NCBI GenBank assembly: GCA_903829565.1
Contig: CAIKQM010000722.1
Span: 1-14,702 of the forward strand
DNA from: an uncultured Planctomycetota bacterium
GTDB lineage: Bacteria > Planctomycetota > UBA1135 > GCA-002686595
Direction of reading: 5' to 3'
Length of the DNA: 14,702 bases
The translations under genes and the position numbers were made by a program. The notes under the pieces are model-generated. The model saw nothing but the letters and a program-made list of their open reading frames with translations, was not told the DNA's origin and searched no databases. Numbering within the stretch: the stretch's first letter is position 1; every line of letters begins with the position of its first letter. Of the stretch, positions 1 through 6,717 are shown piece by piece.

Positions 1-386
1 AGGGTCTTGCCCAACGAGCCGACCTCCAGCCAAGCCTCGTCGCCACGGATCCGGGCCGGAGCCGTGGGTTGGAGGCGGTCCACGAACAAGCTGGAGAGCC
101 CGCTGTCGCGGAGCACGTCGGCGCGGGCCTCGCGCCAAGCGAGCTGCGAAAGTCCCAATTCTGCAGTGAACCGCACCGAGAGGCAGCGGTACTCCAAGTC
201 CGGTTCGTCGCAGCGCCACGCCAGCCGGAAAGATTCCAGCGTGGCTTCAGGAGTGCGGAAGGACGCCTGCAGCAATTGCGCGTTGCTAGGCACGGTCGTG
301 CAGCAAGCACCTAAGGCTCCCGATACGGGGACCAGCACCAACAGCCAGCCGGACAGGGCCGGGGCATAGCGGGGGGAGTAGGTCAT
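1..386 (-). CDS. Putative lipoprotein, 5' part only (runs off left edge)
   Basis: Read on the minus strand from an ATG at 386-384, an open frame of 128 codons continues past base 1 without a stop, so only the N-terminus is present. The first 27 residues form a lipoprotein signal: one Arg (R6), a hydrophobic stretch (residues 10-24) and a canonical lipobox L25-G26-A27-C28, followed by a second Cys. The mature part contains a segment reading PEATLESFRLAWRCDE. It loosely resembles NTF2-like or DUF4878-like lipoproteins, in which such a helix opens the fold; this is inference only. The next in-frame codons upstream of the ATG reach a TAA at 398-396, which fixes the start. No Shine-Dalgarno is evident. 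The gene is divergent from the DUF1573 gene. The plus-strand open frame over the same bases has no recognisable protein features. Function unknown. Confidence 0.72.
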   Translation of the reverse strand, partial: MTYSPRYAPALSGWLLVLVPVSGALGACCTTVPSNAQLLQASFRTPEATLESFRLAWRCDEPDLEYRCLSVRFTAELGLSQLAWREARADVLRDSGLSSLFVDRLQPTAPARIRGDEAWLEVGSLGKT

Positions 387-401
387 GAGGGGGCTTTACC
401 G

Positions 402-418
402 CGGACGCCTTTCGTCCG
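402..418 (-). other. Small hairpin in the leader of the minus-strand lipoprotein gene
   Basis: CGGACG and CGTCCG form a perfect 6-bp stem around a 5-nt loop, ending 15 nt upstream of the minus-strand ATG. It could fold in the 5' leader of that mRNA. It is short enough to be chance in GC-rich DNA. Confidence 0.3.
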
Positions 419-422
419 ATCA

Positions 423-452
423 GAACTACCCCATGGGGGGGACAGACTGCAA
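423..452 (-). promoter_or_regulatory. Weak candidate promoter for the minus-strand lipoprotein gene
   Basis: On the minus strand, TTGCAG (452-447) and TAGTTC (428-423) are separated by 18 bp. The second hexamer is preceded by GGGG, giving an extended -10 look similar to others in this window. A start here would give a leader of roughly 30 nt before the ATG at 386. Both hexamers are poor matches to consensus, so this is only a candidate. Confidence 0.2.
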
Positions 453-504
453 AGACCTGTTTTGCTCCAAGGCTCAAGTTTTCACCAACGAGAGGGGCTG
501 GCCT

Positions 505-525
505 TCGTAAGAATCAACCTTACGA
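505..525. promoter_or_regulatory. Perfect 7-bp inverted repeat, possible operator
   Basis: TCGTAAG (505-511) and CTTACGA (519-525) form a perfect inverted repeat around a 7-nt spacer, AATCAAC. GGCC flanks it on both sides (501, and 529 onward). It lies between two divergent genes and just upstream of the -10-like TAGACT at 537. That is where an operator for a dimeric regulator would sit. It is also compatible with a hairpin. The arms are less GC-rich than the surroundings, so chance pairing is less likely. Confidence 0.4.
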
Positions 526-536
526 GTCGGCCTTGC

Positions 537-542
537 TAGACT
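537..542 (+). promoter_or_regulatory. -10-like element of the DUF1573 gene
   Basis: TAGACT is preceded by GC and followed by CCCGCG, a context shared with TACACT at 11671 and partly with TAGAGT at 2187. Transcription would begin near 549 and give a leader of about 49 nt. No convincing -35 hexamer is visible 16-18 bp upstream. Confidence 0.35.
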
Positions 543-555
543 CCCGCGACTGTAC

Positions 556-580
556 CGGCCTCCTGAAGACGGCCTCCTGA
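556..580 (+). repeat. Two 11-nt direct repeats carrying CCTCCT
   Basis: CGGCCTCCTGA occurs at 556-566 and again at 570-580 with a period of 14 nt. The second copy ends 17 nt before the ATG at 598. Each copy contains CCTCCT, identical to the usual anti-Shine-Dalgarno sequence of 16S rRNA, so it could pair with a purine-rich site rather than act as one. No Shine-Dalgarno is visible before the ATG. A role in translation control is speculation; a small tandem duplication is the minimal reading. Confidence 0.45.
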
Positions 581-597
581 CGCCCAGCAGACCACCT

Positions 598-2103
598 ATG
601 ACACGCATGCAAACCTCCTTGAAGGCACTCTCCGCACTCGCGCTTGGCGCGGTGCTAACGGTCGGTTGCTCCGACCAGGGCGCGAAGGCTCCGCAAGCCA
701 ATCCCGCTCAAGCGCCCGTACCGGCTCAACAGCCGGCCCAACAGCCGGCGCAGGCCCAGCCCAGCACCAAGCCCGGTGACCAGAATGCTGCCATGGCCGA
801 AAAGGCCAAGGCGGAAGCCGCCGCTGCTCAAGCCGCTGCTGAAAAGATGAAGGCGGATGCGCTGGCGGCTCAGAAGGCTGCGCAAGCGGCTCAGGCCAAG
901 CAGCCCGAGAAGCCCAAGGCCGAACCCGGCCACGAAGGTCACGGTCACGATGGCATGCCGCATCCGGGCACCGAGACTGCCTCGGGTGACCCGAACTCCA
1001 AGGCCAAGCTGACCTTCGACATTGGTGCCGACACCAAGAACTTCGGCAAGGTCATGCAAGGGGATGTGCTGAACCACATCTTCGAGGCAGTGTCGGTGGG
1101 TGATGAAGACCTCATCATTCGCCAAGCCAAGCCCACCTGCGGCTGCACGGTCGCGGATGTGAAGGTGCAAGACGAGAAGGGCGACTACGTCCGTTACGAG
1201 TACGGCAAGCCGATCCCGAAGGGCCGCAAGATTCAGTTCAACTCGACCCTCCACACCCAGAACAAGCGCCAGCAAACCAGCTCGAAGGTCAACATCATGA
1301 CCAACGAAGCGCGTGGTCAAGCGATCTTGTCACTCGAGGCGTATGTGGAGCCGTTCTTCAACCTCTCGCCGATGGCGTTGAACTTCGCCTCGATGGGCAC
1401 GCGCGACACCGCGACCGACAAGATGATTGTCACCACGGCGCGCGGGGATCGCATCAAGTTGAACCCGATCCTCGAGGGCATGCCGAACGGCCTGAAGGTC
1501 GATGTCAAGCCGGTGGATGCCGATGCCGATGGCCGCGCCACGCGCTTTGAAATCAACGTCACCGCCGGTCCCGGCTTGCAGGAAGGCTCGATCGTCTTCA
1601 GCTTGCCGCTGCGTTCGGATGTGCCCATTCCGGGCGCGGAACGTCTGCCGAACGGCAAGGAGCCGACCTACGAGGTCTCGACCTCGATCATGGCCACGGT
1701 GCGTGGCTCGGTCAGCCTGAACCAGCAGTTCTATTCCTTCGGACTCTGCAAGCCGAACACGCAGATGTCGAAGACCGTGCGCCTCACCAGCCACGATCCG
1801 AGCTTCAAGCTCACGCCTGAGTTGGTTTCGGTCACGCTCAAGGGCCGCGACACCGTCGAATGGGAGCACGCGCGCCACTTCCAGGCCACCGTGCGCCCGG
1901 TTCCGGGTGAGAACTCCATGGACATCGAACTGTCGACCACGGGCTTGCCGGACACGGTGACGGGCAGCTTCAACGGCACCGCGGTCATCAAGACCGGCCA
2001 CCCCGAGAAGCCCTCGTTTGATGTGGTCATCAGCGGTGTGTGCCGCGCCTCGGCCGTCGTGCCGGGTGCAGGGGTGCCTACGGTACCCGGCAAGCCGCAG
2101 TGA
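598..2103 (+). CDS. DUF1573-domain lipoprotein with Ala/Gln/Pro-rich spacer and His-rich tract
   Basis: The 501-residue protein starts with a lipoprotein signal whose lipobox ends LTVGC at Cys24, so it should be lipid-anchored and face the periplasm. Residues 25-110 are a low-complexity spacer: first Pro/Ala/Gln repeats of the PAQQ type, then an Ala/Lys/Glu-rich, probably helical or coiled stretch. A His-rich tract follows (H112, H115, H117, H122) and may bind metal. From about residue 140 comes a DUF1573-type beta domain with the signature PTCGCTVADV (C181 and C183), which in this family sits in an immunoglobulin-like ASPM/SPD2/hydin-type fold. The remaining 300 residues look like further beta domains. 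Two more Cys lie in SFGLCKP and SGVCRA. The molecular function of DUF1573 proteins is not established. ATG 598 was chosen; ATG 607 is an alternative that leaves the signal intact. The gene stands alone, followed by a strong hairpin. Confidence 0.85.
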   Translation: MTRMQTSLKALSALALGAVLTVGCSDQGAKAPQANPAQAPVPAQQPAQQPAQAQPSTKPGDQNAAMAEKAKAEAAAAQAAAEKMKADALAAQKAAQAAQAKQPEKPKAEPGHEGHGHDGMPHPGTETASGDPNSKAKLTFDIGADTKNFGKVMQGDVLNHIFEAVSVGDEDLIIRQAKPTCGCTVADVKVQDEKGDYVRYEYGKPIPKGRKIQFNSTLHTQNKRQQTSSKVNIMTNEARGQAILSLEAYVEPFFNLSPMALNFASMGTRDTATDKMIVTTARGDRIKLNPILEGMPNGLKVDVKPVDADADGRATRFEINVTAGPGLQEGSIVFSLPLRSDVPIPGAERLPNGKEPTYEVSTSIMATVRGSVSLNQQFYSFGLCKPNTQMSKTVRLTSHDPSFKLTPELVSVTLKGRDTVEWEHARHFQATVRPVPGENSMDIELSTTGLPDTVTGSFNGTAVIKTGHPEKPSFDVVISGVCRASAVVPGAGVPTVPGKPQ

Positions 2104-2129
2104 TCGCGGGCTAGCTGAAGGCCAAAGTA

Positions 2130-2161
2130 CGCGAGCCCGGGCGTCATCGTCCGGGCTCGCG
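2130..2161 (+). terminator. GC-rich hairpin terminator after the DUF1573 gene
   Basis: An 11-bp perfect stem (2130-2140 with 2151-2161) begins 27 nt after the stop codon. A G-T wobble and two more pairs extend it towards a TCAT tetraloop, about 14 pairs in all. No U-tract follows, so intrinsic termination is not textbook, but position and strength fit a transcript end. It lies between the DUF1573 stop and the -10-like element of the pilus operon. Confidence 0.65.
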
Positions 2162-2186
2162 CGTATCCAGACGGCCCTGCGCGGGG

Positions 2187-2192
2187 TAGAGT
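2187..2192 (+). promoter_or_regulatory. -10-like element of the pilus motor operon
   Basis: TAGAGT, preceded by GGGG and followed by GCCCG, resembles the TAGACT and TACACT elements elsewhere in the window. It lies between the preceding terminator hairpin and the first pilus gene, with a predicted transcript start near 2199 and a leader of about 60 nt. No clear -35 is seen. Confidence 0.35.
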
Positions 2193-2257
2193 GCCCGTCT
2201 GCGTCGGCGTTCGCGCCACGCGCTCCCCGTCCATTCGGCCCGCACCCCCGACCGATC

Positions 2258-3937
2258 TTGTCCCAAAGCCTCGGTGAGACCCTCGTCCAGCGCGGATTGC
2301 TGACACCCGATCAGCACCGCGAGGCCAGCACTCTGCAGCGCACCGGCAACTTGCGTTTGGAGGAAGCGGTGGTGCGTCTGGGCTATGCCGATGAGGCGGC
2401 CGTCACGCGCGTCGTGGCCTCGCTCGAAGGCTTGCCCTATGTGGACTTGGACAAGGGGCGCATCGCGCCCGAGGTCCTCGCCCGCGTGCCCAAGGAGATG
2501 GCCGTCGAGCAAGGCTTGCTGCCGGTGCTGGAGAAGGCGGGCAAGTTGGTGGTGGCCATCGACGACCCAGGCAAGCGCATCCTGCTGGATCAGCTGCGCT
2601 TCGTGCTGGGCATGGAGGTCGCGGCGGCCTTGGCCACGCCCAGTGGTTTGAAGCGTGCCATCAGCAAAGCCCACGGCGAAAGCGATGAAGCTTCGCTGGC
2701 CAAGGCGATGCGCTCGGAAGCTGCGGACGGCGATGGCGATGCGCCCATCGTGCGTTTGGTGCAGCGCACCTTCAAAGATGCGCTCGAGCAGCGCGCCTCC
2801 GACATTCACGTCGAGCCCTCGCGCAGCGGTGTGCGCGTGCGCTTCCGCGTCGATGGCATGTTGCGCGACCATGCGCTGCATCCCATGCACTTGCACGCGC
2901 CCTTGGTGTCGCGCCTCAAGATCATGGGTGCGATGGACATCGCGGAGAAGCGCAAGCCGCAAGACGGCCGCATCGAGTTGGCGCTCGATGGCCGCGGCAT
3001 CGATGTGCGTTGCTCCATCTTGCCGAGCGCCTATGGCGAGTCGATCGTCATGCGCTTGCTCGACCGCTCGCGCTCGTTGATTTCGCTCCGTGATCTGGGC
3101 TTTGACGAAGAGGACTACGCTTGGTTCCGGCGCACGATCAAGCGTCCGAATGGCATCGTGTTGGTCACGGGGCCTACGGGCTCGGGCAAGACGACGACGC
3201 TGTATGCCGCCTTGTCGGAGCTCAATCGACCGGATGTGAAGATCATCACGGCCGAGGATCCGGTTGAGTACCACATCCAAGGGCTCAACCAAGTGCAGGT
3301 GAACAGCCGCATCGGTTTGTCCTTTGCGCGCATTCTCAAGGCGATGCTGCGCGCGGCACCGAACATCATTCTCGTGGGCGAAATCCGCGACTCGGAGACG
3401 GCGGAGATCGCCATCCAAGCGGCGCTCACGGGCCACTTGGTCTTCTCCACGCTGCACACCAATGATGCGCCCAGTGCGCTCACGCGTTTGGTGGACATTG
3501 GTGTCAAGCCGTTCTTGGTGTCGGCCTCCGTGCAAGCCGTGATCGCGCAGCGTCTGGTGCGTCGCTTGTGCCGCGACTGTGCACAGCCGTATTCGCCTTC
3601 GGCCGGGGAGTTGTCCGCGTTGGGGCTCGATCCACGCGCGGCCGGCACAGTGCAGTTCAAACGCGCGCGTGGCTGCCGCACTTGCGAAGGCACGGGCTAT
3701 CGCGGACGCGTGGGCTTGTTCGAGCTGATGGAGATGGACTCCTCGATCCGCGAACAAGTGTTCCAAGGCGCCTCCTTGGATCAGATTCGTGCCGCGGCCA
3801 TCGCCTCGGGGCGCATGCGCACGCTGTTGGTGGATGGTGCCCGCAAAGTGGCGCGCGGCGACACCAGCACCACCGAAGTGGTGCGCGTGACGCGCCTGGC
3901 CGGCAGCGTGGAAGCACAAGAGGAGCAGTTGACATGA
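2258..3937 (+). CDS. GspE/PilB-family secretion/pilus assembly ATPase (first copy, variant Walker B approach)
   Basis: This hexameric cytoplasmic motor ATPase family powers pilin or pseudopilin assembly. With a TTG start at 2258 it has 559 residues, the usual family length. Residues 5-150 form an MshEN/GspE-N domain (SLGETLVQRGLL), then the catalytic domain: Walker A GPTGSGKTT (305-313, K311), Asp box TAEDPVEY, Walker B ILVGEIRD, His box HLVFSTLHTND, and a zinc-type four-Cys module (C438, C441, C473, C476). The segment before Walker B reads RAAPN (365-369) instead of the common RQDPD. Upstream in-frame starts reach 2018, but that would overlap the DUF1573 gene and the terminator, and the added residues look non-coding. 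TTG 2258 is the only ATG/GTG/TTG between the -10-like element and the conserved domain. No Shine-Dalgarno is seen. The last 4 nt overlap pilT. Confidence 0.88.
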   Translation: MSQSLGETLVQRGLLTPDQHREASTLQRTGNLRLEEAVVRLGYADEAAVTRVVASLEGLPYVDLDKGRIAPEVLARVPKEMAVEQGLLPVLEKAGKLVVAIDDPGKRILLDQLRFVLGMEVAAALATPSGLKRAISKAHGESDEASLAKAMRSEAADGDGDAPIVRLVQRTFKDALEQRASDIHVEPSRSGVRVRFRVDGMLRDHALHPMHLHAPLVSRLKIMGAMDIAEKRKPQDGRIELALDGRGIDVRCSILPSAYGESIVMRLLDRSRSLISLRDLGFDEEDYAWFRRTIKRPNGIVLVTGPTGSGKTTTLYAALSELNRPDVKIITAEDPVEYHIQGLNQVQVNSRIGLSFARILKAMLRAAPNIILVGEIRDSETAEIAIQAALTGHLVFSTLHTNDAPSALTRLVDIGVKPFLVSASVQAVIAQRLVRRLCRDCAQPYSPSAGELSALGLDPRAAGTVQFKRARGCRTCEGTGYRGRVGLFELMEMDSSIREQVFQGASLDQIRAAAIASGRMRTLLVDGARKVARGDTSTTEVVRVTRLAGSVEAQEEQLT

Positions 3938-4989
3938 CGCGTACGATGCGTGAGTTGATGACGACCGCTGTGTCGCTCAAGGCCAGTGACCTGCACATCA
4001 ACCCTGGACGCCCGCCGGTGGGGCGCGTCAAAGGCGACTTGATCGCGATTGCAGAAGGCGTGCTGGACGATGCGAGCAGCGAGGCCTTGTGCAAGGAGAT
4101 CCTTGATCCCAAGCACCAAGCCGAGGTCGAGGCCGGAGGCACGACCGACTTTGGTATCGCTCACGATGCGGGTGCGCGCTTTCGTTGCTCGGTGATGAAG
4201 CAGCGCGGGCGTTGGTCCGCGGTGCTGCGCTTGATCCCGAATCAACTGCTGACCTTCGAGCAAATCGGCTTGCCCGAGGCGGTCAAGCCTTTGCTGCGCA
4301 AGCCGCGCGGCTTGATCCTCGTCACGGGCCCTACTGGTTCGGGTAAGACGACCACGCTGGCGACGATGATCGATTGGATCAATGCCAATCAAAAGCGTCA
4401 CGTGATCACGATCGAAGATCCGATCGAGTACTACCACACGCACAAGCAAGGTCTCGTCACGCAGCGCGAGGTGGGCGGGGATGTGCCGTCCTTCGCCGAA
4501 GCCATGCGGCGCGCGCTGCGCCAGGACCCGGATGTGATTTTGCTCGGTGAAATGCGCGATCTGGAGACGATCTCCGCCGCGATCACCGCTGCGGAGACCG
4601 GACACTTGGTGTTCGGCACCTTGCACACCACGGGCTCGGCGCGCACCGTCAACCGCATCATCGACGCCTTCCCTGCGAACCAGCAGGAGCAGATTCGCGC
4701 GCAGTTGTCGGTGGCACTCTTGTGCGTTGTGTCGCAGACACTTCTGCCCAAGAAGGATGGCACCGGTCGTGTCGCCGCCTTCGAGGTCATGGTGATGACG
4801 CCCGCCATCGCCAACCTCATCCGCAAGAACGAGACCAACAAGATCCCGAGCACGATCCAGACCTCGCGCAAGCTCGGCATGATCACGCTCGATGACTACT
4901 TGTTGGAGCTGTACCGCAAGGGCTTGATCGATCGCGAAACGGCGCTCGACGCGGCTCAGGACGACAAGGATTTGGAGACGCGCCTGTGA
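3934..4989 (+). CDS. pilT: PilT-type pilus retraction ATPase
   Basis: A 351-residue protein, the typical length of PilT. It lacks the long MshEN N-terminus and the four-Cys module of the neighbouring GspE-type ATPases, which separates retraction from extension motors. Visible motifs are an N-terminal segment with KASDLHINPG, Walker A GPTGSGKTT (132-140), Asp box TIEDPIEY, RQDPD followed by Walker B VILLGEMRD, His box HLVFGTLHT, and a C-terminal AIANLIRK segment corresponding to the AIRNLIRE motif diagnostic of PilT. PilT disassembles pilin at the base of the pilus and drives twitching motility. The ATG overlaps the preceding stop as ATGA (3934-3937) and has an AGGAG (3921-3925) 8 nt upstream, which fixes the start against earlier in-frame codons. 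The stop overlaps the next gene's GTG. PilU is the main alternative name. Confidence 0.92.
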   Translation: MTRTMRELMTTAVSLKASDLHINPGRPPVGRVKGDLIAIAEGVLDDASSEALCKEILDPKHQAEVEAGGTTDFGIAHDAGARFRCSVMKQRGRWSAVLRLIPNQLLTFEQIGLPEAVKPLLRKPRGLILVTGPTGSGKTTTLATMIDWINANQKRHVITIEDPIEYYHTHKQGLVTQREVGGDVPSFAEAMRRALRQDPDVILLGEMRDLETISAAITAAETGHLVFGTLHTTGSARTVNRIIDAFPANQQEQIRAQLSVALLCVVSQTLLPKKDGTGRVAAFEVMVMTPAIANLIRKNETNKIPSTIQTSRKLGMITLDDYLLELYRKGLIDRETALDAAQDDKDLETRL

Positions 4990-6674
4990 CAGGCGATGCC
5001 AAGAAGGCGGAAGGCCGCCGTCTGCTGGGACAGATTCTCAAAGCACAAGGTGTTGTGAAGGAGAGTCAAGTTCAGGAGACACTCGCCGAGCAGAAGAAGC
5101 GCGGCGGGCTCTTCGGGCAAGTGGCCGTGCAAGCGGGCTTCGCGAGTGAGACGCAGCTTGCACGTGCGTTGGCCGAACAAGCGGGCTTGCAGTTGGTTGA
5201 CCTCGCCGCGGTGCAGCCGGAGAAAGCGGCACTCGCGCTGGTGGATGGCTCGACGGCCCACGCGTTTGGTGTGTTGCCTCTGCGCGTGGAAGGCAAAACC
5301 CTCGTGGTCGCCGTGTCCGATCCGATGAACACAGCGGTGCTGGAAGACTTGCGCTTCACCGCCGGTGTGGATGTGCGTGCCGTGTTGGGCGAACCCAAAG
5401 CGTTGCAAGCCTTGGTGCAACGCTGCTATGGCGAAGAGAAAGGCTTGGAGGCCGCGATTCGCGATGCTGCGCGCGCCACTGTAGGTGGAGATGCGGCCTC
5501 CGCTGCGGCCAGCACACCCGTGGTGCGCTTGCTGAACTCGATTCTCTTGCGTGCCATCAAAGACCGCGCCTCCGATGTGCACTTCGAGGTGTACGACGAT
5601 GCGTTCCGCATCCGCTATCGCGTCGATGGTTCGTTGTATGAGGTCGAGGCACCGCCCGCGCACTTGGCCTTGCCGTTGGTCGCGCGCATCAAGGTGATGG
5701 CCGATCTCGACATCACGGAAACGCGCATGCCGCAAGATGGCCGCATCGAGATGGCCATCGATGGTCGTCCCGTTGACTTGCGCGTGGCCACGATTCCCGG
5801 CATCAGCGGTGAAGGCTGCGTGATGCGGGTTCTGGACCGCACCGCTGTGGCGTTGGATCTGGCCGTCTTGGGCCTGCAAGCACAGGACGAGTCTGCGCTG
5901 CGTCGCTTGACGCAATTGCCGCATGGCATTGTGTTGGTGACAGGCCCCACGGGCTCGGGCAAGACCACCACGCTGTACGCGATGTTGCAGGCGGCCAATG
6001 ATCCGGAAACCAAGATCATCACCGCCGAAGATCCGGTCGAGTACGAGATTGAGGGCATCGTGCAAGTGCCGATCAATGAAGAGATCGGCGTGACCTATGC
6101 GCGTGTGCTGCGCACGATGCTGCGCCAGGACCCGGACAAGATCTTGATTGGCGAAATCCGTGATGCGGAAACCGCGTCTGTGGCCGTAGAAGCCAGCCTC
6201 ACAGGCCACACCGTGTTCAGCACCTTGCACACCAACGATGCGCCCAGCACGGTCACTCGTCTGGTCGACATGGGTGTGGAGCCGTTCATGATCACCGCCA
6301 CGCTAGAGGCGGTGGTGGCGCAGCGCTTGTTGCGCACGGTGTGCGCGGATTGCCGCACGTCGTACAAGCCCACGGCCGAGCTGCTGCTCGAGTTGGGTGC
6401 CGATGCTGCGCGCCTCTCCGAGAGTGTTTTCTACTATGGCAAGGGCTGTCCGAAGTGTTTCCACACCGGCTACCGCGGCCGCACGGGTGTGTTCGAAATC
6501 CTGGTCATGAACGATGGCCTGCGCTCGGCTGTTTTGGCCCAAGCCTCCACTCAAGAACTGCGCGAAGCGGCCCGCCGCGCGGGGATGCGCACGCTGCGCG
6601 AAGCAGCCGTCGAGGCCCTGCTCGCTGGCCGCACGACCATCGAAGAGGTGTTGCGTGAGACGGCGGGGCAGTAA
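4986..6674 (+). CDS. pilB: GspE/PilB-family pilus assembly ATPase (second copy, canonical motifs)
   Basis: A 562-residue extension-type ATPase, paralogous to the one at 2258. An MshEN-type N-terminal domain (about 10-155; RLLGQILKAQGVV) is followed by an N2 domain and a RecA-like core: Walker A GPTGSGKTT (320-328), Asp box TAEDPVEY, intact RQDPD, Walker B ILIGEIRD, His box HTVFSTLHTND, and a four-Cys zinc module (C453, C456, C488, C491). It should power pilus polymerisation from the cytoplasmic face with the PilC platform encoded just downstream. The GTG start overlaps the pilT stop as GTGA (4986-4989), with GGAG at 4974-4977 spaced 8 nt away, so translational coupling is likely. A type II secretion role (GspE) cannot be excluded by motif alone; the adjacent pilT favours a type IV pilus. 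A 43-nt gap separates it from pilC. Confidence 0.9.
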   Translation: MTGDAKKAEGRRLLGQILKAQGVVKESQVQETLAEQKKRGGLFGQVAVQAGFASETQLARALAEQAGLQLVDLAAVQPEKAALALVDGSTAHAFGVLPLRVEGKTLVVAVSDPMNTAVLEDLRFTAGVDVRAVLGEPKALQALVQRCYGEEKGLEAAIRDAARATVGGDAASAAASTPVVRLLNSILLRAIKDRASDVHFEVYDDAFRIRYRVDGSLYEVEAPPAHLALPLVARIKVMADLDITETRMPQDGRIEMAIDGRPVDLRVATIPGISGEGCVMRVLDRTAVALDLAVLGLQAQDESALRRLTQLPHGIVLVTGPTGSGKTTTLYAMLQAANDPETKIITAEDPVEYEIEGIVQVPINEEIGVTYARVLRTMLRQDPDKILIGEIRDAETASVAVEASLTGHTVFSTLHTNDAPSTVTRLVDMGVEPFMITATLEAVVAQRLLRTVCADCRTSYKPTAELLLELGADAARLSESVFYYGKGCPKCFHTGYRGRTGVFEILVMNDGLRSAVLAQASTQELREAARRAGMRTLREAAVEALLAGRTTIEEVLRETAGQ

Positions 6675-6717
6675 GCTCACGCACGACGACCGCACCTGAC
6701 GCAACGCGTAGACGACC

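Noticed and set aside
7..369. Plus-strand open frame of 120 codons at the left edge
   Set aside because: It is antisense to the minus-strand frame that has a signal peptide and lipobox; its own translation is Arg/Ser-rich without domain features, typical of a shadow frame in GC-rich DNA.
700..905. Repetitive DNA encoding PAQQ and Ala/Lys units considered as a possible repeat array
   Set aside because: The repeats are short, in frame, imperfect and inside a coding linker; there are no spacers as in CRISPR.
2018..2257. ATG 2018 as the start of the first GspE/PilB gene
   Set aside because: It would overlap the DUF1573 coding end and read through the terminator hairpin and -10-like element; the 80 extra residues show no family similarity.
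2144..3919. Long minus-strand open frame of 591 codons
   Set aside because: It lies antisense to the GspE/PilB gene with all its conserved motifs; the His/Arg/Gln-rich translation is the usual mirror of GC-rich codons.
3568..3933. N-terminal extension of PilT from an upstream in-frame start
   Set aside because: It overlaps the preceding gene by over 360 nt, has no PilT-like sequence, and the internal ATG 3934 has an ideal Shine-Dalgarno and ATGA overlap.
4956..6230. Minus-strand open frame of 424 codons
   Set aside because: It is antisense to the second GspE/PilB gene and has no recognisable domain.
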